Assembly: GCA_949752745.1 (NCBI GenBank)
Contig: OX457026.1
Coordinates: 23,563,308 to 23,627,307 of the forward strand
Length of the DNA: 64,000 nt
Direction: 5' to 3'
Origin: Protula sp. h YS-2021
Lineage: Eukaryota; Annelida; Polychaeta; Sabellida; Serpulidae
In this document: positions 39,801 to 42,472 of the stretch, piece by piece
How positions within the stretch are numbered: the first letter of the stretch is position 1
Layout of the letters: every line of letters begins with the position of its first letter
The notes under the pieces: model-generated
What the model was told of the DNA's origin: nothing
Database searches by the model: none
Seen by the model: the letters and a program-made list of their open reading frames with translations, nothing else
Program-made: the position numbers and the translations under genes

Positions 39801-42040
39801 GTATGGGTTTCAATTACATATTTTGATTCATTTAGTTATATACTTACTTTCGATCAGTTCTTTCACTTGCTTGATGAGCAGCTGATCTACATGTTTGAAG
39901 TATTCCAGTTCTGGTGGGCAATCATCTTTCAAGTCACTCACTCTCAAATGACTCGGCGTTGTAAATGCTACAAAAAATAATGTCTTGTTTCAATTTGTCT
40001 TGTACTATGACTTAAATGAAATCAAGAATCTTAAAGGAGGAGACTGAGAATACGTAGGTTATGTTCATTTATTTTTAATGAAATTAATAGTTTACCTGCG
40101 AAGGGGAACACTTCCGGAAACTGGAAAGGGTGGTGATTGTATTAGAGAGTCTTATTACGGTTTTCAAGTGCTAGTGCTTTGGCTGGGCCCAGGAAAGCCA
40201 CCTGGTATCATATGCGTGTCCAAAGAACGCGGGGAAAAGGGAAAGTTTTTATGTTAGACACGGTCCGCGCGGAGTGCTAATTTCGTTTTAAAAGGGGTAA
40301 TTTTCATTAAGTACTCCACGTTACCCACAAAAAGGGGGATTCTTTCGGAACTTAAAGGGAAATGCGGGTATCTCACCTACAATTGACATTTCCTTCATAC
40401 TTTCACAGTTTAATGCTTTGAGGGTATACATTTAAAATTTGAAAAGAAAAAGGGGGGTCACCGATGTTATAAGAGAAATAAAGATACTGAAAGGTCGCGT
40501 ACTTTTACTATGGAAACCATTGGGAAAACCAAGAAATTTCATTCAAAATGCAAAAATTCACACATAATCACAATTGACAATTGCCTCATTTTTTCCCTGT
40601 TTAAAGAACACGTCATACGAAATGTTTTAAGCAAATAAAAATATATGTCACCGTATCAATAAGAGAATTATACAATCTTTTTGACAAAATCCCATTGACG
40701 CAATGGTTAAATGGTGAAAACAGTGTAAAGTGCTTTTAATGGGCAAGATATCAACACAGGCCCTTCTAGGAACAAAATATCAACACAGACCATTTCTGGA
40801 CACGAGCCTATTTGTCTTTGAAAAGAATTTTTCGATGCCGACGGATTGAATAATTATTTATACTGTGTAAACATGGATTCAAACTCAGTGATATTCAATG
40901 TAATGCGCATTTCGGTCGCTAGATGGCGCAGAGATACCCGAATTTCCCTTTAACTCCGCGTTTGGTTAAAATAGGTGGCATTATTTCAAAATTAGCACTC
41001 GGCGTTTGGAGGTCCTTTGAAAAAGTCATGGATACGCATTGTACCTGGTCGACACGTGAGTGGGCCCCCAAGGGGGCTTGGAGCATTAGCTTAAATTCAG
41101 TCACTCAACTGTCATGGGCAGTCATGATATAGCTCTATAAAATAACGTATCTTTACTAAGCCACGGCTGTGAGCAATCGGTTTTCCCATTTTTTTCTGGA
41201 ATATGTTCCAATTCATTGCTAGTGAATGAGTGAATGGCCTTACAGAACCGAGAAAAGTTCACAAACTGACTTCACAGTTTAAAACTAGATTTAATCTTGA
41301 CCATTGTTAAGGAAAGCACAATTCAGACGTCTTACCAAAATCATGACTTCGTTGTTTTGGTTCTGCAATAAATAAATACAAAATTATTAAACAGTTATAC
41401 TTTAGACAAATGAACTTAAAGCAGAATTCTCCAAAATTTGTCATATTATTTTTGAGCATTATAGAAGTAAAAATGTGACCCGAATGATAAGGTGTCAGCA
41501 ATATGTTATATGAAAATTTGTGAGTGACAAATATTTAGGACGGCACCGTTGGTCTAGGTTCAATCACGTCGCAAGAGCAACTAGGATAGGATACCCTGAC
41601 ACCTTTTATCAAAGAAAGTTCCACCATAGGCCACCCCATTTGGACTTTCAGACGAGAGCAGAGGAAGTTGGGGTGATTGACATTTTCCATTTCCTTCCTC
41701 TCAGTTCCAGACCATAGTTACATATGTATTCAATTTAATTTGTTGCATGGGTAGGATGCAATATTTCATTAGAGGTAAATTTAATTTGAATCAAAGATTC
41801 TTAGAAAGTAGAGAAACGAAATCACTACATGATATCACTTAACATGTTTGGCTGAATCTATTCAAAATTCAGCTTTCTGTTAGAGTTCATAAAATAGTGA
41901 GAACAATTTAGTACAACTCAAAGGATTTTGTAAATATTTCGATGTATGTTCCACCTGTGTGGACAATAAGGTAACGAGTATCTTACGTCAAAAAGTAAAT
42001 TTAACTTACGATTAGAGATCACTACGACTTCAGAAGCCAT
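12742..42040 (-). CDS. Phospholipid scramblase, spliced host gene (nine exons found)
   Basis: Nine exons with GT...AG borders and consistent phases: 42010-42040, 41336-41362, 39848-39967, 35071-35148, 34809-34885, 14050-14177, 13674-13782, 13414-13516, 12742-12800. Joined they encode 244 residues in scramblase order: DDCPPELEYF, LTDFETQNRYRVFNS, ESGCCWRYWCG, EVMRLRRPFQC, PPGNVIGEI, GPCCPCNCSDVDF, KQWTGCCQECFTDADNF, FPMDMDPKTKAIMF. FTDADNF leads into the calcium-binding-like segment and the start of the final hydrophobic helix, as in PLSCR proteins. By family it is a membrane-associated, Ca-responsive lipid scramblase. The short terminal exon (DFMFFE-like in relatives) was not found. Intron 5 holds the whole of Polinton copy 2. 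The N-terminal Pro-rich region of mammalian paralogues is absent. Confidence 0.88.
13414..13516 (-). CDS. Scramblase exon 8
   Basis: 103 nt between TTCCAG and GTACGT. Encodes IKSVDGSHLIGQTTKQW and then the family hallmark FTDADNF. Phase fits exons 7 and 9. Confidence 0.88.
13674..13782 (-). CDS. Scramblase exon 7
   Basis: 109 nt between TCGTTTAG and GTGAGT. Encodes GPCCPCNCSDVDFP, matching the Cys-rich GPC..C.C..D..F stretch of scramblases. Confidence 0.88.
13985..14043. repeat. GAC/GAA trinucleotide microsatellite at a splice donor
   Basis: GACGAC then AAGAAGAAG repeats on the plus strand; on the gene strand it is a CTT run beginning right after the exon 6 donor. Confidence 0.9.
14050..14177 (-). 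CDS. Scramblase exon 6
   Basis: 128 nt. Acceptor is CACCTCCAG after a poly-C run; donor GTAAGT runs directly into a TTC microsatellite. Encodes EVMRLRRPFQC, a Cys-rich turn and PPGNVIGEI. Confidence 0.9.
14745..14945. repeat. Perfect foldback (MITE-like) palindrome, about 200 nt
   Basis: AATTCTATGAAATAAAAAGT at the left is mirrored at the right end by its reverse complement, with arms of about 95 nt and almost no loop around TTTCACATTTTTGTGAAA. Lies in intron 5. No coding content. Confidence 0.9.
15155..15296. repeat. Foldback element with CCGAGG loop
   Basis: Arms TATGAGAATGCCT...CTGTCTATTC and their imperfect complement, loop CCGAGGGCGTCAGCCCGAGG. Same architecture as the elements at 16,158 and 35,192. 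Confidence 0.85.
16158..16255. repeat. Foldback element, about 98 nt
   Basis: AAAGTC...GCAGGGCATTCTCAAAAA is mirrored by TTTTTGAGAATGCCCTGC...GACTTT. Non-coding, in intron 5. Confidence 0.85.
16895..17150. repeat. ACGTGGGAATTCCC-type short-repeat block, left flank of copy 2
   Basis: Many small palindromic pieces such as TGGGAATTCCCACG and CCACGTA with intervening CATTTTATA. The same type of sequence occurs to the right of copy 2 at 33,840-34,265, so the Polinton seems to have entered a block of this repeat. Confidence 0.6.
17206..17835. repeat. Left terminal inverted repeat of copy 2
   Basis: Begins AGGGGGAAAACACCG, then TGACGTCATCA motifs, tandem TCTGGAGCGGAAGTGTTG units (17,270-17,340), tandem GATGACGTCAT units, and three to four C-tract units of about 86 nt (17,540-17,830: CCCCTCGAAATTGTGATTT ... 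GGGTCGACC). Mirrors 32,851-33,630. Confidence 0.88.
17906..17942 (+). promoter_or_regulatory. TIR promoter: TATATAAG plus Inr-like TCATTT
   Basis: TATATAAG at 17,906-17,913 and TCATTT at 17,937-17,942 (A at 17,939, 33 nt downstream), pointing into the element. Followed by GTGAGT at 17,945 and, 84 nt later, GTAAGT at 18,029. Confidence 0.55.
18004..18028 (+). CDS. Predicted leader mini-exon of PolB (MASSDNYF), copy 2
   Basis: The first ATG after the TIR promoter opens MASSDNYF and ends at a GTAAGT donor after one codon base. The acceptor TTTCAG at 18,894-18,899 would remove 871 nt, including the TTTGTAAAC array, and keep the PolB frame open. Same design in copy 1. It may add a short N-terminal extension to PolB. 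Prediction only. Confidence 0.4.
18048..18400. repeat. Subterminal TTTGTAAACAAAC array (copy 2, left)
   Basis: Irregular tandem 12-13-nt units AACTTTGTAAACA with interspersed TAGTTATTTGCATAATTGAA. Absent from the right terminus of the same element. Confidence 0.85.
18660..18830. repeat. Inner terminal repeat segment (pairs with 32,690-32,845)
   Basis: Includes AAAATTCTGCTGAGTCAGCA, CACACCATATTTTGATTACA and CATGTCAACTAGTCAACTAG, all found in reverse complement near the right end. The segment holds promoters on both sides. Confidence 0.8.
18857..18902 (+). promoter_or_regulatory. PolB proximal promoter (copy 2)
   Basis: GGTATAAAAGGAAGAGTGAA with Inr-like TCATTT at 18,891 and TCAGTT at 18,897. 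The first PolB ATG is at 18,926. The same core (TATAAAAG...GTGAA) precedes the right-end gene at 32,722. Confidence 0.55.
18926..22615 (+). CDS. Protein-primed family B DNA polymerase of Polinton (PolB)
   Basis: 1229 residues from the first ATG; the in-frame extension upstream has only a GTG. Same domain series as copy 1: N-terminal zinc fingers YCHECDVTF and CGECIKIF, the Cys/His OTU-like region, a third zinc finger, exonuclease IYADFEC, HNH-like DHDHINGKYRGAAH, polymerase motifs DANNLYGW, NNSVFGKTMEN and SDTDSL. The length is normal for Polinton polymerases. No premature stop. Role by family: replication of the element from its termini with a protein primer. The stop codon is part of the TATA box for gene A. 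Confidence 0.92.
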   Translation: MATVYCHECDVTFPSLEVFVTHRCKPARLKRTREELVEQIEAKRRKTLQDDVERPDPVLCGECIKIFPSLDAFETHACVEMENVSHEEQRKKETGQVGRGRRVSLGENAQERRFEPEDGSDLLLEMRQQENRIKRHLLETLNRGMKWYIVVHARFKKMTPNVEGVMVEQVDNAFISSPTYAAYNPTDIEKDLPEAYKELFTRFDEHERQGSGWVLDNILFIEVHTATSAPLEASSFIPLPKKVKSTKAVLNIQNKDNKCFLWSVLAHLHPQDRHQHPYRVNQYKLFENELKVEGMTFPTPITDIPKFEKENDVSINVFGYEHDVVVPIQLSRNTSTNSAREINLLLISNDKTRHYCLIKNFSRLMAYRSKHKATAFYCFNCLHGFMRQDLLDKHREVCGKHGAQRLSFPKEPFIKFKNVAKQQRAPFVIYADFECFTKKHEGDKYQHHRPNSFAYVVVSQYDTRAPVLYRGDNAVKVFLDHMVYERDRIVHGLQQKKKMVMTHEDEEHYKNATDCYICHEPLGADRVRDHDHINGKYRGAAHNECNLQFRLRKDKQDVEDSFIIPVFFHNLRGYDSHLIMEEIGKFKNETITVIPNTIEKYIAFTMSNLKFTDSYQFMSTSLQKLVSNLAAEGKDNFYHMTSHIHDSDQQELLLRKGVYPYDYVDEPSKFAETQLPSKDKFYSLLSEEDISDEDYAHAQKVWETFQCTTFGEYHDLYLKSDVLLLADVFENFRHVCLNTYELDPAHYYTAPGLSWDAMLKATKVKLELINDIDMYQMVEQGLRGGISVITHKYAKANNPYVPDYNPTKPTNYLTYLDANNLYGWAMSQSMPQSGFMWVSEPESIDFMAVDEDDEIGYILEVDLEYPYSIHDRHNHYPVAPERKCVKVGELSEHSQKLRKDLNMKSKPSEKLIPNLCDKKKYVLHYRNLQQYVSLGLKVTKVHRAIMFAQSKWLAKYISLNTEKRKLVKNPFEKDFFKLMNNSVFGKTMENVRKRINVELVHQEKRFKKLVAKPSFHKFRIFNEDLTAVHLRKVDLLLDKPIQVGFTILDLSKVLMFHFHYNYIMTKYPDAKLLFSDTDSLCYDIETDDIYKDMQEDADLFDTSDYPPDHFLHSNVNKKVLGKMKDETAGIPIEEFVGLRPKMYSMIYGGKEKRTAKGITRACQRRMKHQQYRDSLFNQTQTMTTGHIIRSHDHQIFSEKLRKVALSPFDDKRYVMSDGYSTLAHGHYSI
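22609..22645 (+). promoter_or_regulatory. Gene A promoter overlapping PolB stop (copy 2)
   Basis: TATATAAG begins at 22,609, the PolB TAA is 22,613-22,615, and Inr-like TCAGTT is at 22,640-22,645. Gene A starts at 22,671. Suggests separate transcription of the PC4-like cassette. Confidence 0.5.
22671..23027 (+). CDS. PC4/SUB1-like protein A
   Basis: 118 residues. C-terminal PC4-type domain: GNGKYIKI, VINIRKYLRD, NRPTKKGILLTIPEW and a terminal basic helix. The linker before it is slightly longer than in copies 1 and 3, with a repeated TA motif (ETATATAPT) that looks like a small codon-repeat expansion. By family, a single-stranded DNA-binding/transcription cofactor in the nucleus; the role in the element is inferred. 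First of four tandem small genes. Confidence 0.8.
   Translation: MKRSATTDMDTLADTVKDMNVKHPDTTIKKLKVETATATAPTPQSWDGMLSLGNGKYIKIMKQSNEGVINIRKYLRDEGTGKNRPTKKGILLTIPEWKMMKKQVKEVDKRLRRQDDKS
23041..23415 (+). CDS. PC4-like small protein B
   Basis: 124 residues, 13 nt after A. N-terminal third differs from copies 1 and 3, but the remainder (LLQDYPKDYKG, FDIKNWRAVLRFLEAIQ) is conserved. The strand-rich body closing on a Trp-containing strand and helix resembles A. Function unknown. Confidence 0.6.
   Translation: MNALMLDDGVYLKVNERNEVMMGSRRISAYRFKPEVWKDFKNIPLEPGFKRRLENKLEVTVAEYDSKIRVTFCRNLLQDYPKDYKGVVPDTPYAQLIFFDIKNWRAVLRFLEAIQHPLFDIIRV
23421..23771 (+). CDS. PC4-like small protein C
   Basis: 116 residues, 5 nt after B; here an ATG (MNEM) exists where copies 1 and 3 have none. 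LEVRVTENCLDVFVQF, YDYITLSTVEW and a helix give the family signature. The last 98 nt overlap gene D in another frame. Confidence 0.6.
   Translation: MNEMEDYVLDYEPITYGFSYMRNLCDDIVLRHFGQYLVLSLDDQSVLEDHLDKLRIPGFLLVVSNELEVRVTENCLDVFVQFRQHDELTECYDYITLSTVEWNALLQALDWKEPDA
23674..24057 (+). CDS. PC4-like small protein D (98-nt overlap with C)
   Basis: First ATG at 23,674 inside gene C, +1 frame. Conserved GDVRYVSFHSIYK and INLDSNEWHALMNVL resemble a segment of the right-end protein at 31,476-32,123 (MRYVSF..., INMNDGEWETLLQEM). No intervening stop. The overlap and frame are identical in three copies, suggesting that expression of D depends on C: leaky scanning, re-initiation or frameshift. Confidence 0.6.
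   Translation: MTSLQNATTTSPSAQWNGTRCCKHWIGKNLTLEFKEEGIQLMRGTKSIELTQHIWTWIRVMDINEEGYELKLSEHETAKVIKFGDVRYVSFHSIYKHGCNVYDTYINLDSNEWHALMNVLKNECDCK
24055..24390. repeat. TTTGTAAATAGTG array between convergent units (copy 2)
   Basis: Dozens of TTTGTAAATAG(TG) units of about 12 nt directly after gene D, ending at the polyadenylation signals. Related in sequence to the subterminal TTTGTAAACAAAC array. Confidence 0.85.
24392..24431. terminator. Convergent polyadenylation signals (copy 2)
   Basis: AATAAA on plus at 24,392-24,397 for PolB/PC4-like transcripts and on minus at 24,426-24,431 for the capsid-protease transcript, 29 nt apart and facing each other. Confidence 0.6.
24500..24923 (-). pseudogene. 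Adenovirus-type protease, frameshifted near the N-terminus
   Basis: Compared with copy 1, about 14 nt are missing close to 24,863, which puts the first 25 codons or so out of frame. An in-frame ATG at 24,862 leaves a 120-residue product that keeps the His (GEHWVAVYYD), the Asp (FDSYG) and the Cys (SSCGFYCVYY). So the catalytic core is present and activity from the internal start cannot be excluded. The start overlaps the capsid stop as ATGA. Confidence 0.7.
24920..26293 (-). CDS. Polinton major capsid-like protein (double jelly-roll, F54H12.2-like)
   Basis: 457 residues, complete. Features typical of the family: EFYIPASTEEYLDLKNSKL, a conserved SNIELFLNDRLVS strand, RSMRLMYKDTAG, then a second strand-rich half with FLTIRKVRVSPG and a C-terminal INVIVYAEFDN strand. 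Invertebrate Polinton proteins of this type are generally regarded as the double-jelly-roll capsid subunit; I cannot confirm the fold without a structure search. Follows the core-like gene by 10 nt and overlaps the protease, forming a virion gene cluster. Intact in this copy. Confidence 0.78.
   Translation of the reverse strand: MSLIHNHSCECSLSPLEWFHVPPTQTAVEKSYNVDYQPLTSIREGAPIEFYIPASTEEYLDLKNSKLHIVCRILKADGTECGADDNVSCINDVFNGLWSNIELFLNDRLVSHSNNTHGYTSIISHLFHDSEESLHSERSMRLMYKDTAGSMNSHEVKRPNHEQYVSGFHVNADGGDLAEQGNNGLHHRYLHTRLSRDVMLAGGLRIDLFEQDRYLPNGISLKLRFHRQKDDYVLMAADNTYKVEVKEAFLTIRKVRVSPGIQLGHTDALMKSPAKIIITRKECKVLAIPAGFQSFVKDNIFLGQLPNRIVIGLVHNEAFGGSVLRNPYDFKHFDLDYMQLYTDGEPVLSKPLKLDITQNKYLNAFETLYKSFDRLNGEKSSIIKREDWPTGYALFSFDLTPDYDGDDHFPLIKHGNLRLEMNFATALQPTINVIVYAEFDNIIEISANRSIQFDYQS
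26304..26660 (-). CDS. Basic virion core-like protein with amphipathic helix
   Basis: 118 residues. A Gly-rich start (QYGDGIGSILGSLARK) leads to a long amphipathic Ala/Lys helix (LKAGAKIVAPHLKKAAKNV) and a very basic tail with KRARRRKTARR. That composition suggests DNA binding and/or membrane activity, as in adenovirus core and protein VI-type peptides; this is analogy, not homology. VFGE is duplicated relative to copy 3. It lies between the penton-like and capsid genes, overlapping the former by 4 nt. Confidence 0.6.
   Translation of the reverse strand: MKAYTHDPSAYRNHFLRQVGGELPGFKGARIQYGDGIGSILGSLARKAIPLLKAGAKIVAPHLKKAAKNVAKDVTGRVAERVFGERVFGEQKRVQPTKRARRRKTARRITSKYRKDIF
26657..27415 (-). 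pseudogene. Penton-like minor capsid protein, nonsense mutation
   Basis: Homologous to the intact 252-residue gene of copy 3. A TAA at 26,966-26,968 (a Tyr codon in copy 3) stops it after 149 residues; the rest remains in frame. The N-terminus ITLPSNASMTYYPNNKASNY is typical of a protein always found near the capsid gene in invertebrate Polintons and is probably the vertex (penton) jelly-roll protein; identity is inferred from context and length. Confidence 0.65.
27424..27633 (-). CDS. Small Cys-rich protein, possible lipid-anchored (MGKFL...CCCC)
   Basis: 69 residues. MGKFLIWLKELCCCC: a Gly at position 2 and a run of Cys suggest N-myristoylation with palmitoylation, a membrane anchor; this is inference. 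A second Cys cluster (CTSACCEGE) follows and the C-terminus is basic (YREVYRQRQR). Its start overlaps the end of the upstream gene. Function unknown; conserved in copy 3. Confidence 0.6.
   Translation of the reverse strand: MGKFLIWLKELCCCCQEDKPTIPVKIRCTSACCEGEIKDHVNEDEIWHTWSNGARYREVYRQRQRTYTI
27618..28195 (-). pseudogene. Homologue of the 193-residue Polinton protein, broken
   Basis: Relative to copy 3 (60,538-61,119) there is a 1-nt loss near 28,011 after 62 or so codons, a TAG at 27,741-27,743 and a 3-nt loss nearby. The N-terminal PEYEYKMLLEKKGKDGEIKT and C-terminal FPEGWENF-like end survive. No function known; likely a virion or assembly protein from its position between ATPase and penton-like genes. 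Confidence 0.7.
28192..28518 (-). CDS. Small basic protein with hydrophobic C-terminus
   Basis: 108 residues, rich in Lys/Arg (PKRRKSLLQQATKEEL, ISLRRKKKLINQK) and ending GGFIGVIARLALPLLAKLL, a hydrophobic segment. Proteins with this layout are recurrent in invertebrate Polintons near the packaging ATPase. The GG before the hydrophobic end would suit an adenain-type cleavage, but the site is not canonical. Overlaps both neighbours by 4-8 nt. Function unknown. Confidence 0.65.
   Translation of the reverse strand: MSKRIRANQPFLHLLARSGPKRRKSLLQQATKEELTSLFEICLNILQGHLPLSSKRFKEFKHERHTLRTLADKKISLRRKKKLINQKGGFIGVIARLALPLLAKLLLK
28511..29170 (-). CDS. Genome-packaging ATPase (A32/FtsK-HerA type)
   Basis: 219 residues from ATG (MKHPF); the upstream open frame has no ATG. 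Walker A GPTGSGKTS (about residues 11-19), Walker B LLIIDDLM (about 77), then an SSHQNLSIIFIVHNLF sensor-like strand and ILFKNPRD, the layout of the A32-like ATPases of nucleocytoplasmic viruses and Polintons. Role by family: pumping element DNA into capsids. Starts in an ATGA overlap with the integrase stop. Intact in this copy and copy 3. Confidence 0.9.
   Translation of the reverse strand: MKHPFTCLVSGPTGSGKTSLVKEILEQKLIQPSPKNILWLYAADQPLYKGMKGVEFYQGIPDDIEERFNPKKPNLLIIDDLMTKCHSDERMTRLFSVSSSHQNLSIIFIVHNLFHHGKEMRNISLNTHYIILFKNPRDSQQISTLARQMYPGRSQFLIEAYQDATSKPHGYLFIDLKPKTNDQLRIRTGILPKDTHYVYIDKAVYEQEPTHLTIRSQDV
29167..30269 (-). pseudogene. Retroviral-type integrase with chromodomain, frameshifted N-terminus
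   Basis: The body (29,167-30,144) is open: catalytic D in WDIDLADM, D in VIDVFSK (rve core), the D of RSDKGTEF and E in NFAERVIRTLKG (D,D-35-E), then a Lys-rich stretch, a GDHVRI beta-barrel and a C-terminal chromodomain (YRIEKVLKTRK, FVKWLGW). One base is missing near 30,147 relative to copy 3, separating the first 42 residues (MSTWKDYL start at 30,269). A shorter product could start at Met 30,144 keeping the catalytic core. Role by family: insertion of Polinton DNA. Confidence 0.85.
30387..30719 (-). CDS. Right-end accessory protein with Cys/His cluster (110 aa)
   Basis: Spans 30,387-30,719. The first ATG encodes MADMTLRQ; the frame upstream lacks an ATG. Cys-rich centre CPACQHEECSEHTCHAAC could bind a metal, followed by helices. 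Conserved in copy 3 at similar position with substitutions. Not recognised; no catalytic motif. Confidence 0.55.
   Translation of the reverse strand: MADMTLRQYIVQKAYCEEMLSAVKKFAYLVCPACQHEECSEHTCHAACVYTYWNEAKYYIHLDKVLDNANQRCEKYGVDAITFDELSCWLMFIEDQWSPVIHTIVSILDL
30747..30850. repeat. AGTCTGTCAGGTT...CTCCGGCAATG tandem repeats (copy 2)
   Basis: Two to three degenerate units of about 45 nt in the upstream region of the preceding gene; also in copy 3 at 63,650-63,770. May be a promoter region. Confidence 0.7.
31095..31448 (-). CDS. Right-end accessory protein (117 aa, probably spliced)
   Basis: Helical, acidic protein with no recognised domain. The coding frame contains CAG|GTAAGAG at the LYQVREP position, and downstream on the same strand an open stretch (KQRKNMIEEAANILKDIL ... 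stop at 30,958-30,960) looks coding. A short intron from the GTAAGA donor to an AG near 31,060 would link them; the exact acceptor is uncertain. This gene is replaced in copy 3 by a NADAR gene. Confidence 0.45.
   Translation of the reverse strand: MDACFKNAYIDLMIAKLASCGTPDYQLYHLDAFWDVVHHSLDVIELHSRFLGECHKIGIEEDPDFDFDSALYSARTDVEVYFTVVDHLRDCCKEEEETEQLYQVREPFNHLCNNIVN
31476..32123 (-). CDS. Right-end protein: two PC4-like repeats plus Cys-rich zinc-binding tail
   Basis: 215 residues from the first ATG; the frame extends upstream but without an ATG, through the TATA box. Residues about 15-65 (FKISANLTITVE ... SLWKIVCQSLKNL) and 75-130 (RYVSFVRTSRF ... INMNDGEWETLLQEM) both show the strand/Trp/helix pattern of the PC4-like cassette; the second aligns well with protein D. 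The C-terminal 40 residues are a dense Cys/His array (CEYCGACG, HCHCHKYNCKLCEP, CGKCG), probably two or more zinc sites. Function inferred: nucleic-acid binding or transcription control. Confidence 0.55.
   Translation of the reverse strand: MENKTSNAAQRSSSFKISANLTITVEHGEYGPFLRITRGERWCAYSPSLWKIVCQSLKNLRNIGFKLYLTQTKWLEVISYLDMRYVSFVRTSRFEGKEYTHHINMNDGEWETLLQEMDNINSALSPCEECHDKKTIIKLQKDGRMKVSKLSKKRLAEVQLENMNVQNQLGLTCEYCGACGYVEDYHCHCHKYNCKLCEPNNFCGKCGVLKVSEVK
32201..32208 (-). promoter_or_regulatory. TATA box of the 215-aa gene
   Basis: TATAAAAG on the minus strand with AGTCATTTCTC (Inr-like TCATTT) about 30 nt downstream; first ATG at 32,123. Shares GGTATAAAAGG with the PolB promoter. Confidence 0.55.
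32204..32722 (-). CDS. Outermost right-end protein (172 aa, unknown)
   Basis: 172 residues from ATG 32,722, or 155 from ATG 32,671. A TATAAAAG box is only about 20 nt before the first ATG, so transcription starting at the usual distance would favour the second. Sequence: acidic, with repeated DLTFIISTYDIDSAFI-like segments and a hydrophobic stretch (AVELMLVVAARIILL). No family recognised. It lies in and beside the terminal repeat; the N-terminal codons are part of the TIR. Confidence 0.5.
   Translation of the reverse strand: MSTSQLVIHCVTRKDFTMSALLLDRCMTMDDVFKVNYTNYVFSKLPTFEWDWMQQVKNLHLHWEAVGKTIPSDFIDSFLRDCEDLHILSTYNIDLTFIISTYDIDSAFINANTIWAVELMLVVAARIILLYDDDVPLTTNVSDLVRFNHGRVEVNSKVCKKFEKLDSADSWV
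32735..32742 (-). promoter_or_regulatory. TATA box at right end of copy 2
   Basis: TATAAAAGC on the minus strand followed by ATGAGTGAAACATG; lies in the inner TIR segment shared with 18,780. Confidence 0.5.
32851..33630. repeat. Right terminal inverted repeat of copy 2 with six G-tract units
   Basis: About six tandem units of 80-87 nt (TTCAGAATCGTCTGAAACGG ... AATTTCGAGGGGGGGG, GGTCGACCC) from 32,851 to 33,330, then the unique arm with ATTATGACCTC, ACTTCCGGTCCAGACA repeats and the terminus GGTGTTTCCCT. The left arm has only three to four units. Long open frames across it are artefacts of the unit length. Confidence 0.9.
33840..34265. repeat. ACGTGGG-type short-repeat block, right flank of copy 2
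   Basis: Repeated ACGTGGGAATGCCCA, ATTATACGTG and similar pieces at intervals of about 25-35 nt. Same type as 16,895-17,150. Confidence 0.6.
34809..34885 (-). CDS. Scramblase exon 5
   Basis: 77 nt between CATGTTAG and GTAGGC. Encodes SGCCWRYWCGPAREFMMH and ITDNNNK, the CC.R.CCG..R.F block of scramblases. Right border of the Polinton-containing intron. Confidence 0.88.
35071..35148 (-). CDS. Scramblase exon 4
   Basis: 78 nt between TTCTTGCAG and GTAAAC. Encodes LTDFETQNRYRVFNSMGQQ and VFFIQE, like the L.GFET.NKY...N..GQ motif of the family. Confidence 0.9.
35192..35291. repeat. Foldback element with GCGAAGCACGAGGG loop
   Basis: GTTGTTGAATGGTCACGAGT ... TGTGCCC / mirrored ... GAGTGGCCATTCAATAAC. 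Same style as the 15,155 element (CCGAG.GCG...CGAGG loop). In intron 3. Confidence 0.85.
35292..39847. other. Scramblase intron 3, no gene recognised
   Basis: AT-rich. Contains a short direct duplication (CCTATTATGGTTTCTATG at 37,032 and 37,074) and, from 38,790 to 39,560, degenerate repeats with AAGGTCAAGGTCA and GAGGTAACTCGGTGAC. Open frames of 60-130 codons lack recognisable features. Confidence 0.6.
39848..39967 (-). CDS. Scramblase exon 3
   Basis: 120 nt between TTTTGTAG and GTAAGT. Encodes FTTPSHLRVSDLK, then DDCPPELEYFKHVDQLLIKQ, matching the CPPGLEYL..ID.IL..Q motif. Confidence 0.9.
40225..40460. repeat. Dispersed repeat, unit 1 (GTACTCCACGTT...TTTCGGAAC)
   Basis: TTTTCATTAAGTACTCCACG followed by AAAAAGGGGGATTCTTTCGG recurs near 45,660 and, more diverged, at 45,150 and 48,800. 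Unknown family, non-coding. Confidence 0.6.
41336..41362 (-). CDS. Scramblase exon 2 (27-nt microexon)
   Basis: Between TTATTGCAG and GTAAGA. Encodes PKQRSHDF with phases joining exons 1 and 3. Assigned by phase and borders, since this N-terminal region is not conserved. Confidence 0.6.
42010..42040 (-). CDS. Scramblase exon 1 with start codon
   Basis: ATG at 42,040, MASEVVVISN, donor GTAAGT. Phase fits the microexon. Assigned by position and splice phase. Confidence 0.6.
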
Positions 42041-42472
42041 GATAGGAATTGCGTCACAGATCACCAAGCAACAGACCAGCAAAACTCTTCACACTGCAAC
42101 GTAAATAACCTTTTTGTTAGGTTTTCGTGGCTTGAGACGAAGTAGCAAAACAGAACAATCAATTTAGTGCGATATCTGGCCGGGACATGCCTTGCGTTTA
42201 TTAAGGCCACTAGAGATGATTTTAACAAATAATTTACATACATAAATTCTAAACCTTTAATGGCGGAAGGCCCCAAGCTGAAAGCTTCGCTATGAAAGGG
42301 ACCTCCAAAAACTTACGACACTAACTGAAACTGGCCCAGATTCCAACTGAATTAACATTGTAAACATCTGTACAATAATTACATAGCTAATACGAACGCA
42401 TTTAGTAGCGGATCACCTCAGTATTCTGACATACGAAAGTTTCAAAGGTACCTGTACTGACAGAGCACCAAA

